A DNA stretch of 64,000 bases from Leptospira sp. (lineage in GTDB: Bacteria; Spirochaetota; Leptospiria; Leptospirales; Leptospiraceae). The notes below the pieces were generated by a model. That model saw only the letters and a list, made by a program, of their open reading frames with translations. It was not told the DNA's origin and did no database searches. The position numbers and the translations under genes are program-made. The DNA lies in contig JACVCB010000011.1 of NCBI GenBank assembly GCA_016742255.1, positions 1-64,000 of the forward strand, read 5' to 3'. Positions 1 to 10,000 of the stretch are shown here, one piece after another (the stretch's first letter is position 1; each line of letters begins with the position of its first letter).

Positions 1-1
1 C

Positions 2-1048
2 GCATATGCTGACTTAGTAGCCTTATGCCAGTTTTTACCTGGACCTGCCAGTAGCCAGGTGGGTATGGCAATCGGATTTTCTCGTGGTGGGATATTGGGA
101 GCTATCATTTCTTGGATTGGATTTACATTACCTTCTTTTTTGATACTCGTATTGTTTGGTATAGGTTTAGGGACAATCGATGCTTCAGACCACAAACACT
201 GGTTACACGGCTTAAAAGTTGTAGCTGTTGCTGTAGTAGCACAAGCAATCTTAGGTATGGGGAAAAAACTTTGTCCTGATAAAGAGAGGTTAACTATTGC
301 TATCATAACAAGTGTGATACTGTTATTTTTTAGTTCAGCAGTTTTACAAATCTCACTTCTTATATTCTCCGGCTTCTTTGGTGTTTATTTTCTCAAATCA
401 AATGAAACATTACCACATGAACCAATGCAAACTGGCAAAAAAATAATTGGCTTTCTATTCATCGCATTATTTTTTATTTTTTTATTTCTTTTACCTATTC
501 TCCGAAATGTTTCAAATTTTATAGAGATTCAGTATATAGATAGCTTTTATCGCGCTGGAGCATTAGTATTTGGAGGTGGACATGTTGTACTACCTTTATT
601 ACAAGCAGAAGTTGTCCCAACTGGATGGGTGAATAATGATTTATTTATGGCAGGGTATGGTTTGTCAAATGCGATCCCTGGACCTTTATTCGCGTTTAGT
701 GGTTATTTAGGGGCTGTGTCATCTATATCACCAAACGGATGGTATGGGGCTATCATTTGTTTGGTGGCAGCTTTCCTTCCTTCATTTTTACTCATTGTTG
801 GAGCGTTACCTTTTTGGGAACAATTACGAAAAAATCTATGGATCCGAAAGTTGATGTTAGGAATCAATGCATCCGTTGTAGGAATCTTACTAGCAGCCTT
901 TTACAATCCAGTTTGGACAAGTGCAGTGTATGCACCAAAAGACTTTGCACTTGTGGTTGTGGGATTTTTACTTTTGGAGATTTGGAAATTACCTTCCTGG
1001 TTAGTGGTCATCGCTACAGTCGCAGTCAGTTTTATCGTTTACAGATAG
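2..1048 (+). CDS. chrA: Chromate transporter, CHR family (5' end missing)
   Basis: Inner-membrane transporter of the CHR family, whose studied members export chromate. The frame is open from the window edge, so the N-terminus is missing. The first visible residues hold the family motif FLPGPASSQVGMAIG, and a second related motif, PGPLFAFSGYLG, lies about 200 residues later. This makes it a two-domain (long-chain) CHR protein. Several hydrophobic segments follow each motif. A GTG at 59 could start a shorter protein but would fall inside the conserved motif, so the real start is upstream. Substrate chromate is inferred from the family. No chrB-type regulator is visible. Confidence 0.9.
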   Translation, partial: AYADLVALCQFLPGPASSQVGMAIGFSRGGILGAIISWIGFTLPSFLILVLFGIGLGTIDASDHKHWLHGLKVVAVAVVAQAILGMGKKLCPDKERLTIAIITSVILLFFSSAVLQISLLIFSGFFGVYFLKSNETLPHEPMQTGKKIIGFLFIALFFIFLFLLPILRNVSNFIEIQYIDSFYRAGALVFGGGHVVLPLLQAEVVPTGWVNNDLFMAGYGLSNAIPGPLFAFSGYLGAVSSISPNGWYGAIICLVAAFLPSFLLIVGALPFWEQLRKNLWIRKLMLGINASVVGILLAAFYNPVWTSAVYAPKDFALVVVGFLLLEIWKLPSWLVVIATVAVSFIVYR

Positions 1049-1113
1049 GTTTGTTCTAGAAACTGCAAACGAAAGAAACAAAATATAAATTTCTCATTGT
1101 CTGTTAAAATAAT

Positions 1114-1629
1114 ATGGAAAAATCTTTCTTAATGAAAGATTTTTTCCTTCGGAACAATAATTACCACCTTTGGGCAACAAATCTTCTCTACCAATCCATT
1201 GAGAAGTTATCAGATGATGATTACAAAGAAGACGTTGGTTTGTTTTTTAAGTCAATTCATGGAACACTCAATCACTTGTTAGTTGTTGAGAAAGTATGGT
1301 TCTCAAGACTCATTGGAGAGGTTTATCTTCCCACATCACTCGCAGAAGAATTGGAAACAAGTAAAGACATTTTAAAAGAACAACTCCAAATTCATATTGG
1401 AAACTGGAATCGTTGGATTCAGAATTTCGATGATTCAAACTGGCAAAATGTATTTCGATACAAAACAATGCGAGGATTCGAAGCTGAACTATTATACTGT
1501 GATGTTGTACAACATAATATGAATCATAGAACCCACCATCGGGGACAAATCACTGCTGCCATCACTCATTTAAGTGGTGTCGCTCCTGAGATTGACTACG
1601 TTTATTATTTACAATCATTAGGAAAATGA
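1114..1629 (+). CDS. DinB-family four-helix protein
   Basis: A 171-residue protein of the DinB/YfiT-like superfamily, which are four-helix-bundle, often metal-binding proteins (some are thiol transferases). The sequence shows the typical pattern: an N-terminal Trp-Ala motif (HLWATNLL), a central HGTLNHLL with a histidine, and a C-terminal HNMNHRTHHRGQ carrying the likely metal-binding histidines. An alternative start at 1132 is possible; neither ATG has a clear Shine-Dalgarno. The stop lies 1 nt from the next ATG, so the two are probably co-translated. The specific reaction is unknown. Confidence 0.8.
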   Translation: MEKSFLMKDFFLRNNNYHLWATNLLYQSIEKLSDDDYKEDVGLFFKSIHGTLNHLLVVEKVWFSRLIGEVYLPTSLAEELETSKDILKEQLQIHIGNWNRWIQNFDDSNWQNVFRYKTMRGFEAELLYCDVVQHNMNHRTHHRGQITAAITHLSGVAPEIDYVYYLQSLGK

Positions 1630-1630
1630 A

Positions 1631-2047
1631 ATGTGGAATCCATCTAAGAAAACAAGAACCATCACTAGTAAAATCTTATTTGTAATTTTCTCCTTGGCAT
1701 CAGTCTTTCACGTATTTGCTTTATTGCAAATCATTCCTTACCAATACCTTTGGGGAGGTAGACTTCAATCGGTCGAAGAGATGTATTTGATGGAAAGTAT
1801 ATCATTAATTGCTAATGTTTTTTTTGTGTATTGTAGTCATTTATACTTACAATACATGAACAATGGTTTTGTTCCGATATGGATCCGCATCATATTCGGA
1901 TTTATTTCTGCTGTATTTTTTATGAATACAATCGGGAATTTGGTTGCCGTTACAAATTTAGAAACTTTACTGGCTACACCAATCACTGCCATTTTATCAG
2001 TGATTAGTTTCACGTTGGTACTAAAATATGAAAATCAGACAAGCTAA
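1631..2047 (+). CDS. Small integral membrane protein, unknown function
   Basis: A 138-residue protein with about four hydrophobic segments (roughly residues 14-33, 55-73, 83-103 and 113-131) and a basic N-terminus, so it probably sits in the inner membrane. I do not recognise a characterised family. It begins 1 nt after the DinB-like gene and overlaps the next gene by 20 nt, which suggests a co-translated trio with the DinB-like protein and the acetyltransferase. No catalytic motif is visible. Confidence 0.7.
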   Translation: MWNPSKKTRTITSKILFVIFSLASVFHVFALLQIIPYQYLWGGRLQSVEEMYLMESISLIANVFFVYCSHLYLQYMNNGFVPIWIRIIFGFISAVFFMNTIGNLVAVTNLETLLATPITAILSVISFTLVLKYENQTS

Positions 2048-2477
2048 CTTTAAAGACATTTCCAAACTCGCAGAACTTTTCGATTTATATCGTCAGTTCT
2101 ATGGCCAAAAAAGCAACCTAGCAGGTGCTTCACGGTATTTACAAGACAGAATGGAACATGGCCAATCAGTTCTATTTCTAGCGGAAGACCCAAATACTGG
2201 AAATTTTTTAGGATTCACACAATTGTATCCAGTTTTTTCCTCCATCTCTATGCAACGTTCCTACATTCTAAATGATTTATATGTTAAATCTGAAAATAGA
2301 AAACAAGGAATCGCCAAAGGATTGATCCTTGAGGCAAAATCTTTTACAAAATCTTTCCAAGGAAAAGGTTTAGAATTATCTACCTCTATGCACAATAAAG
2401 AAGCTAGATCCTTATATGAAAAAGAAGGATTTGTTCAGGAAACAGAGTTTTTATCCTATTTCTGGAAATCAAATTAA
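2028..2477 (+). CDS. GNAT-family N-acetyltransferase
   Basis: A 149-residue GNAT-fold enzyme expected to transfer an acetyl group from acetyl-CoA to an amine. The acetyl-CoA-binding motif A is visible as LNDLYVKSENRKQGIAKGLI (about residues 84-103; Q/RxxGxA type). It is followed by the usual Asn and Tyr region (NKEARSLYEKEGF) that ends the fold. The length is normal for a single-domain GNAT. It overlaps the 3' end of the upstream membrane-protein gene by 20 nt, so translation is probably coupled. The substrate cannot be told from sequence. Confidence 0.88.
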   Translation: MKIRQANFKDISKLAELFDLYRQFYGQKSNLAGASRYLQDRMEHGQSVLFLAEDPNTGNFLGFTQLYPVFSSISMQRSYILNDLYVKSENRKQGIAKGLILEAKSFTKSFQGKGLELSTSMHNKEARSLYEKEGFVQETEFLSYFWKSN

Positions 2478-2505
2478 CGAAACTATTTTGCAGAGGTAAA
2501 CTGCG

Positions 2506-3117
2506 ATGTACATTCCCGAACATTTTCGAATGGAGTCTTCTTCCATACTTGATTTTGTAATAGATAATGCATTTGGAATTCTGATCTCAAATGTTGATGG
2601 GAAGTTGGAAGCAACCCACTTACCTCTGTTAATTAGTGAAGATCAAAGATATTTGATAGGACATTTTGCAAAGCCAAATCCTCAGAAACATTCTCTAAAC
2701 CAAGAGGTCCTTTGTATATTTCCTGGCCCACATACTTACATCTCACCTTCTTGGTACGAAACAAATCGGTCTGTTCCTACTTGGAATTACACAGCAGTTC
2801 ATATCAAAGGAATTTTAACCTATATGGAAGATCCTTCGGAAATTCAAAATAGTTTAAAAACACTTGTACAAACATTTGAATCCAATGACTCGAGTTATAG
2901 GCTAAGTGAAGTAAATAAAGATTATTTGATCGGATTACAAAAAGGAATTGTTCCGTTTCGAATTCAAATCACAGAAATGGAAGGAAAACAGAAGTTAAGC
3001 CAAAACCACTCAATCGAACGAAGGTTACGAGTGATTGAGAATCTTGAGAGAAAGCCAGGTGACAATGAAAAAGCGATTGCCAAATTAATGAAACAATCCT
3101 TAGATCAAAATTCATAA
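2506..3117 (+). CDS. PaiB-like FMN-binding protein
   Basis: A 203-residue protein of the PaiB family, described as FMN-binding split-barrel proteins; Bacillus PaiB is called a negative transcriptional regulator. The N-terminus MYIPEHFRM and the later segments ATHLPLLI, GHFAKPNPQ, FPGPHTYISPSWY and VPTWNYTAVHIKG are family hallmarks. There is no obvious helix-turn-helix, so a direct DNA-binding role is doubtful. A flavin-dependent or degradative role is possible. An AGAGGT sequence 9 nt before the ATG supports the start. It follows the GNAT gene; PaiA, the classical partner of PaiB, is also a GNAT, so the pairing is suggestive. Confidence 0.88.
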   Translation: MYIPEHFRMESSSILDFVIDNAFGILISNVDGKLEATHLPLLISEDQRYLIGHFAKPNPQKHSLNQEVLCIFPGPHTYISPSWYETNRSVPTWNYTAVHIKGILTYMEDPSEIQNSLKTLVQTFESNDSSYRLSEVNKDYLIGLQKGIVPFRIQITEMEGKQKLSQNHSIERRLRVIENLERKPGDNEKAIAKLMKQSLDQNS

Positions 3118-3188
3118 GAATTGTTCTCTTCAATTTCTGAATTGGATTTCTTTTTCTTGAATTGATCAACTGAGTTTAGTGAAATACA

Positions 3189-4751
3189 TTGAAACTAGAA
3201 TTAAATGTCCGAGTAACTCCCGAAATTGCATCCAATCCGGATCATCTTTTACAATTTGTATCCAAACAAAATAAAATTCCGAAACAAGACATCAAACATA
3301 TTGAATGCACAGCTAGATCCATTGATGCGAGGCAAAAACAGGTTGTGTACCAATTAAGGTTAGATGTTTACATCAATGAAGAATTTATACCATTCCAATA
3401 TTCCATTCCAGATTTTCAAAATGTAAAACTTCAAGAACCCATTCTCATCATCGGAGCAGGACCTGCTGGTTTATTTGCTGCATTACGTGCCTTAGAACTC
3501 AGCAAAAAACCGATCATTCTGGAAAGAGGAAAGAATGTAAAAGATAGAGTTTCTGATCTACGAGGCATCAATGTACACCACATTGTGAACGAAGATTCTA
3601 ATTATTGTTTTGGCGAAGGTGGCGCAGGAACCTATTCTGATGGAAAACTTTATACTCGATCCAAAAAAAGAGGTAATATCCGAAAAGTTCTCGAGTATTT
3701 GGTTTCATTTGGTGCCACAAAACAAATCTTAGTCGACGCTCATCCTCATATTGGAACAAATAAACTACCTAGAATCATTCAGAGTATAAGAGAATGTATT
3801 CTCTCCGCTGGTGGAGAAATACATTTTCACACAAGAGTCACTGATCTTATCATGAATGGAAATTCGATCACTGGAGTTAAATCTGCAGATGGTCAAAAAT
3901 GGATGGCAAAAAAAGTCATCATTGCAACTGGTCATTCTGGAAGGGAAATATTTCAGTTATTACATGAAAAGGGAATCGAAATTCATACAAAACCACTTGC
4001 AATTGGTGTCCGAGTAGAACACCCACAAAGTTTAATCGATTCCATTCAATACCATTGCCAAACAAAGAATCCGCTATTACCCGCATCTGAATATTCGTTA
4101 GTAAAACAAATTAATGGTCGTGGTGTTTATAGTTTTTGTATGTGTCCAGGTGGAGTGATTGCACCATGTGCCACAAAACCAGGAGAAGTTGTCACAAATG
4201 GTTGGTCTAGTGCAGAACGATCTAGACCAACAGCCAATTCAGGAATTGTCGTAGAACTTCGATTAGATGATTTTAAATCATTTGAATCCTTTGGAGTTTT
4301 TTCTGCCTTACAATACCAATCTTCAATAGAACAAAAAGCATTTTTAATCAATGGCGGAACACAAAAAGCCCCTGCCCAACGTATGGTAGACTTTACAAAG
4401 AACATTGTGTCAACCGATCTACCGAAAACTTCATATACTCCTGGGCTTGTTTCCGTTTCTTTGTCGGAAGTTCTACCACCACTCATTGTAGATGCTCTCC
4501 AAAAGGGTTTCAAAGAGTTTGATTCATCAATGAAAGGATACTTTACAAATGAAGCGATCCTCCATGCTCCTGAAACACGTACTTCTTCTCCAATTCAAAT
4601 TCCGAGAAATCCAGAAACCTTAGAACACATTACGACTCACGGATTATATCCTTGTGGCGAAGGTGCTGGGTATGCAGGTGGTATCGTGTCAGCTGCAATC
4701 GATGGTATGAAATGTGCGGAAGCTGCCCTCACTGGTACTTTCACCAAATAA
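3189..4751 (+). CDS. FAD-dependent dehydrogenase (COG2509 type)
   Basis: A 520-residue flavoprotein. A Rossmann dinucleotide-binding motif, IIGAGPAGLFAALRALE, begins near residue 88, followed by ILERG for the ribose contact. The GEGGAGTYSDGKL segment and the C-terminal GLYPCGEGAGYAGGI motif are typical of the uncharacterised FAD-dependent dehydrogenases of COG2509. The first 80 residues form the small N-terminal domain common in that group. The start is TTG, with no ATG in frame before the conserved region. The electron acceptor and substrate are unknown. Confidence 0.88.
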   Translation: MKLELNVRVTPEIASNPDHLLQFVSKQNKIPKQDIKHIECTARSIDARQKQVVYQLRLDVYINEEFIPFQYSIPDFQNVKLQEPILIIGAGPAGLFAALRALELSKKPIILERGKNVKDRVSDLRGINVHHIVNEDSNYCFGEGGAGTYSDGKLYTRSKKRGNIRKVLEYLVSFGATKQILVDAHPHIGTNKLPRIIQSIRECILSAGGEIHFHTRVTDLIMNGNSITGVKSADGQKWMAKKVIIATGHSGREIFQLLHEKGIEIHTKPLAIGVRVEHPQSLIDSIQYHCQTKNPLLPASEYSLVKQINGRGVYSFCMCPGGVIAPCATKPGEVVTNGWSSAERSRPTANSGIVVELRLDDFKSFESFGVFSALQYQSSIEQKAFLINGGTQKAPAQRMVDFTKNIVSTDLPKTSYTPGLVSVSLSEVLPPLIVDALQKGFKEFDSSMKGYFTNEAILHAPETRTSSPIQIPRNPETLEHITTHGLYPCGEGAGYAGGIVSAAIDGMKCAEAALTGTFTK

Positions 4752-4787
4752 GAAAAGGATTGATTCCTCAATCAAATTGATTATTCT

Positions 4788-5375
4788 ATGATTCCAAAAA
4801 TGAAACATTACTTCGCCTTTATCATCATATCCCTCTTATTCCATTGTTCTACTGACCTTCGCCAAGTCCCTCCTCCAACCAAAAATGGCAATCTCACTAG
4901 GAATAAAGTGAACCTACCGATTGTTATCGGTAAGTTTGAAATACTTTCAGCGGATAGAGGTGTTTACACGGATGCATGGCGTATGGCTTGGAAAGGTCAT
5001 TTACAGTCTTCTGGTATATTCACAAACGTTTACAATGAATTAGATCCAAATGAAGTTAAAGATTTTTATACAATTGATGTTGAGATGAAAACTATCTATT
5101 CAGACAGATACAATTGGTGGTATACTTGGCCTGCTGTATATCCATTCGTAGCAATTTGGCCCATACAATATCGGTTAGGTGAATATTCTGTCGAATTTCA
5201 TTACAAACTTTATCTTAACAAAGATTTACAAAAAGAAGAAACGATCATTAAAAAAGGAAATGCAGAAGAATTTCTGTATGGATTCTTTAAGGTTAGAAAC
5301 TTTCATAGGATGATTGAAGAGACAAATTTAGAAGCGGTGAATGTATGTTTAAAAAACTTAGAAGCTTCACTATAA
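4788..5375 (+). CDS. Probable lipoprotein, unknown function
   Basis: A 195-residue protein with a hydrophobic signal sequence ending in SLLFHCST, which fits the relaxed lipobox of spirochaetes and suggests a membrane lipoprotein. An in-frame ATG at 4800 may be the true start, because it places the signal peptide at the N-terminus. The mature part has many aromatic residues, including a run around NWWYTWPAVYPF. No known domain was recognised. It overlaps the next lipoprotein gene by 31 nt, so the two products are probably made together. Confidence 0.7.
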   Translation: MIPKMKHYFAFIIISLLFHCSTDLRQVPPPTKNGNLTRNKVNLPIVIGKFEILSADRGVYTDAWRMAWKGHLQSSGIFTNVYNELDPNEVKDFYTIDVEMKTIYSDRYNWWYTWPAVYPFVAIWPIQYRLGEYSVEFHYKLYLNKDLQKEETIIKKGNAEEFLYGFFKVRNFHRMIEETNLEAVNVCLKNLEASL

Positions 5376-5707
5376 TTCTAACTATCTTATCTTTAGTAGG
5401 CTGTGTGAGCATTCCATTCCAACCTGCAAATCATACAGAAGAATGTAAGGCATATTATTTCCAAACCAAAAGACAAGTTACTGAAGTTTTTGATGAAAAT
5501 ACATTAACCATTGGACTCGTGGTAACACTTTCTTTACTGAATTCTGCATTTTCTCCGATCTTTTTAGCGCCTATCCTTAGTACGCCTTATATCCATTACA
5601 AAAACAAAGTCAAATCAGATGAAATATTGAACCAATGGAAAGTGGAAAAATGTGGTATGACAGGAAAAAAAGAAACGAATTCGGAGAGACCACCGGTCGT
5701 ACTTTAA
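5345..5707 (+). CDS. Small lipoprotein, unknown function
   Basis: A 120-residue protein with a canonical signal peptide and lipobox (LSLVGC, modified Cys near residue 20). A second hydrophobic stretch lies near residues 57-78 (LVVTLSLLNSAFSPIFLAPI), so the mature protein may also be membrane-embedded. It starts inside the 3' end of the preceding lipoprotein gene, consistent with translational coupling. Its TAA stop overlaps the TAA stop of the convergent TolC-like gene in the shared tetranucleotide TTAA. Function unknown. Confidence 0.68.
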   Translation: MFKKLRSFTIILTILSLVGCVSIPFQPANHTEECKAYYFQTKRQVTEVFDENTLTIGLVVTLSLLNSAFSPIFLAPILSTPYIHYKNKVKSDEILNQWKVEKCGMTGKKETNSERPPVVL

Positions 5708-7062
5708 TTATTTAAAAACTTCATCGTATCACCTAACAAAAGACCGATCTGCAGTCGTAATTGGATTAAATCATAACGGTTTTGGATTTCATTACGCATT
5801 ACATCTCTAAGTCGTCTATCAACTGTTTGTAATTCAATAATTGATGCAGATCCTGTTTTATAAGCTTTTTCCATAATTTGATAATTTTCTTCTGCGATTC
5901 TTTTACTTTCGCGAGAAATATCATATAATTCTACTAGGTTATTATGTTGTTGGATTAATTCAAACAAATACAATCCAGTATTTTCTCGTAAAAACTGAGA
6001 TTGTGACTTTGCAAGTTTCACTTCAATTTTGGATTTATCAAATTCATTTTTGTCTAACCAACGATTGAATAAAGGAAATCGAAAGCCGAAATTTCCGCCT
6101 ACATTTAAATCTGCATCAGATGATCTTGCATAAATACTATAATCATTTCGGCTATAATCATATACTTGCATCGGATTTGTCCAAGTTCCACTAAGACCAG
6201 AATATGATTCTCTTGTATTTTGATTGTAAATGTTTACAAAAAAATCAGGTACCCATAATTCATTGAATCGAACCTGTTTTTGAATTTCTAAGATTTTGAT
6301 TTGATTGACTGTTAAGATTAAATCAAAATTTACATCAGATATATTTCTTTCATACTCAGCTAATGTTGATTCAAGAGGAAGGATTTTGTATTCTCTTTCT
6401 GGAATTTGTTTTAATGTAACATCTTTTAAAAGAAATTTTCTTCTAAAAATTGATTGGCTTTTCTGTTGGTCAAGTCTAGATTTTATCGCATTGTACTTAT
6501 AAAAGAAATAGTCAACCTTCGAGTTTTGAGTCACCAAATAAGACTCAATTCCTTGTTTATAAAGTTTTTGTACAGTTTGAAATTGTTTGTCTGCATCTGA
6601 TTCATTTGAAAAATCATAATCATAAAAAGCCAAAAGTTTTAAAGTTTCTGCATACTGAAACGCTTGGTCAAAAAGTTCTTTTTGGTAAAGAGCACGATAT
6701 TCAAGGAGTAATCGTTCATATTCCAATTCTAGAATCATGTTGGTAAGGATTGTATTACCTTGCTCCATAAAATTCCAGTTTAGATTTAATGTTGTACTCC
6801 AACCTTTCCGGTTGTATCCATCACCTCTAAGTGATTCAAAAAAAGGAGAATGTTCCAAATTTACGGAAGGCAAATAACGTAAATTACGGGTATCGATATC
6901 CACTTTTTTACGTTGGATTTCCATTTCCTTCAGTTTTAATTCATAAGACTTTTCTCCAACTAACTTCGGTAAATCATAGAAACTCACCACCTCTGCCAAA
7001 AGGTGGGAATTTGACATAATAAGCAGGATGATAAAACTTAGAATTTTCCGAGAATCTGACAC
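5704..7062 (-). CDS. TolC-like outer-membrane efflux protein
   Basis: A 452-residue outer-membrane-factor protein predicted to form the outer channel of the exporter encoded just upstream. It has an N-terminal signal peptide (hydrophobic core IILLIMSN, cleavage near LLA-EVV) and two repeated halves rich in long alpha-helix with heptad-like Leu and Gln patterns. The C-terminal segment around AYKTGSASIIELQTV is typical of the family. The length matches TolC-type proteins. The start is GTG, 8 nt downstream of the ABC exporter stop, so it is the last gene of the secretion operon. Its stop overlaps that of the convergent lipoprotein gene. Confidence 0.85.
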   Translation of the reverse strand: MSDSRKILSFIILLIMSNSHLLAEVVSFYDLPKLVGEKSYELKLKEMEIQRKKVDIDTRNLRYLPSVNLEHSPFFESLRGDGYNRKGWSTTLNLNWNFMEQGNTILTNMILELEYERLLLEYRALYQKELFDQAFQYAETLKLLAFYDYDFSNESDADKQFQTVQKLYKQGIESYLVTQNSKVDYFFYKYNAIKSRLDQQKSQSIFRRKFLLKDVTLKQIPEREYKILPLESTLAEYERNISDVNFDLILTVNQIKILEIQKQVRFNELWVPDFFVNIYNQNTRESYSGLSGTWTNPMQVYDYSRNDYSIYARSSDADLNVGGNFGFRFPLFNRWLDKNEFDKSKIEVKLAKSQSQFLRENTGLYLFELIQQHNNLVELYDISRESKRIAEENYQIMEKAYKTGSASIIELQTVDRRLRDVMRNEIQNRYDLIQLRLQIGLLLGDTMKFLNN

Positions 7063-7070
7063 TAATTGAA

Positions 7071-10000
7071 TTATCGGATCGCTTCTTGTTTGGAATGAAG
7101 CAATTGGTAAATTCCGCCTTTGGAAAGTAACTCTTTGTGATTCCCTTTTGAATCCAATTTTCCACGTTCTAAAACGAAAATTTGGTCATAATTTCGGATG
7201 GTGTCCAATCGGTGAGCGACTGTTATGATTGTGGAATTTGCAAAAACGGAATTGATATGTGACAGAATTCGCGATTCCGTCTCTTTATCGAGAGATGATG
7301 TTGGTTCATCTAATAATAGTAAGTTTGGTCTCTGTAAAAACAATCTAGCCAAGGATATTCTTTGTTTTTGGCCACCTGAAAATAAAAAACCTCGGTCTGA
7401 AAATTCAGTATCATATCCCAAAGGTAACTTTACAATATCATCATGGATACACGCAAGTTTTGCTGCTTCTACCACTTCGCTTAGTGTTGCTTCAGGTTTT
7501 GTGATGGATATATTCTCTCGAACCGTTCCTGAAATGAATGGATTTTCTTGGAAACAGACACCAATTTTAGTTCGTAAACTTGGTAACCAAATTTCATTGA
7601 GAGGAATATCATCAATTAAAATCTCACCTTGAGTAGGATTATACAATCCTAACAATAGTTTTATGATTGTTGATTTGCCACTACCACTCCGTCCAACAAA
7701 GGCAACTTTTTTTCTTGGTTGAATTTTGAGTGATAAATTACGAATTCCTGATTCTGGTTTTTGACTGTCATAAGCGAAAAAAAGATTTTTGAATTCAATA
7801 TTACCTTTTACCTCAGGTAAATCAACTTTGAATAAATTGTCCTTATCAGAGATTTCACTATCCAAGGATTCAAAACTTCTAAGCCGATTCCAAGCTACAT
7901 TTGCTTTTTGAAACTTTAAAAAATCTTCATATAAAGATATCAATGGCGTTCGGATATATGTGATCAATCCAACAATGGCATACAAAGTTCCCAAAGTCAT
8001 TTGGTCATGTAAAATCAACAAACTACCGACCAATAAAACTATCACGATTGTTATTTGTTTAAAAAACTCAGTATTCGCTGAAAGTAAATTTGAATAAAAT
8101 AGTTTTTTTCCTTCTGAATTTAATTGAGCCGTTAGTCGTTTCTCAAAATCCCATCTGTGTGAATATGTTGCCCCTAAATTTTTAATCGTTTCAAATCCAT
8201 TGATTGATTCGATAAAATAACTTAATGTTTCAGCTCGTTTTAAAGATTCCTTTTTTGTTTCTTCAATGATTTTGGGTGATAAAAAACGTAAAACCAATAT
8301 CTCGGGTATGATAAACAACATAATGATGACTAATAACACTGGAGATAAAAATAGGAATATAATGAAAACCAATGAACTAAAAATCAAATCGAAGATTTTC
8401 ATAGCACCTTGGTCTGAAAAAAACAAAATCACTGATTCAATTTCTTCCCATCGATTCAGAATTTCTCCTTTTCGATTTCTTTCAAAAAATGAAATTGGAA
8501 GTGAAATTAATTTAACTAAAAATCGTATAGCGATTGTTTGATTGACACGATTACTTGTAAAAAATATTACATTCGATCGAAAATATCCCAAAAATGATTG
8601 TGCCAAACTTAATACTACTACTGACACAATGACTGGTAAGAAAAAATCTCGGCTTTCCTGTAATAATACAGCATCTATCAAGTATAAGTTGACTAAAGGA
8701 ATAAATACCTCAAGTCCCTTCAAAATAAAACTAGCGAGTATACCTGCTTTCAAATATTGAATCGCAGGTAAAAAGTATTCACTGATTCCATTAAAAAATC
8801 GATTTTTCCATTCCCATGATGAACTTGGAATCACTTTGGGAACAAAATAAATCACAATCTCCGATGATTTTTTCTCCCATTCCTTTCGATTAAGAACAAC
8901 TTCACCTATCTCTGGATCAAGAATTGTGACAGTCTTTTCTCCAATGTGTTTTACGATTACATACTTTGAATTTTCTAAATATGAAATTGTTGGAGTTGAA
9001 TTAATTTCCGATTCATGTTCCCGCCAATTAACAAAATAACAATTACCTTTTTCCTCTCCAAAACATTGTTTCCAATGGTAAGGCAAAATATCTGGATCAA
9101 AATCTGGAAACATTGGGTCTGAGTCATATTCAGTAAATGAATAACCCCAATACTTTAAAATCATCTTACGGCATACATCACCTGATTGGAATTTTCCTTC
9201 TTGGAATAAAAATGGAAAAGAAATCTGATTTCGAATTGGTGGTGAAAATTTTAATTTAGGTAAAAAATGAAACTTATCTTCTTCATAAACATTCGTTTGT
9301 TCAAAATCATCTTCATTTGATTTTTCACCTAAATTAAGTTTCCTTTCACTCATGATTGAGCGAATTGTAATTAGCAAACTCTCAGATTTTTTAAAGAATT
9401 GTTCGGCGCTTTTAGAAGATAACTCATAAACGAAACTATCTTCCACTGCAGTTACTGTAGCATTCCTTACTTTTTTTTCCAGAACACCCATTTCACCGAG
9501 GACAGATCCCGCTTCTACAAATGAGAAATAATCATTTTGCCACGTTGATTTTGTTACTTTAAACTTACCTGACTTGATAAAAAATAACGATGAACTTTTT
9601 GAACCTTCTTTAATCAATACCTGGCCAGAATTTATTTTTCTTTTGACTAATAATTTTGAAAGTTCTTGGATTTCAGAATTAGATAATTTTCGAAAATAAG
9701 GATGAATTCTAAGTTCATCTCTTAATTGAACATTTTCTTTATAATCCTCCCAAATTCGTTTTCGATCTTTATCAGAATTGATGAATTTTAAAAAAGATGT
9801 AGTAGATAGTGTTAATACTTTGGAATTTTCTTCAATGTAGTATAATTGTTTTCCAAGGGAATCTGAAGTGAATTCAGAAATTCCATAAAGAGACTCTTCC
9901 TTTAATGTTTTAATCAATAACTCATTCTGATTGATTTTTAGTTTGATTTGAATTCTACCCGTTTCTAACAATAAAATGGGAGTTGGTTCGTTTTCATTTC

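Noticed and set aside
4127..4513. 128-residue minus-strand frame inside the FAD oxidoreductase
   Set aside because: It is antisense to a complete flavoprotein and shows no domain or ribosome site.
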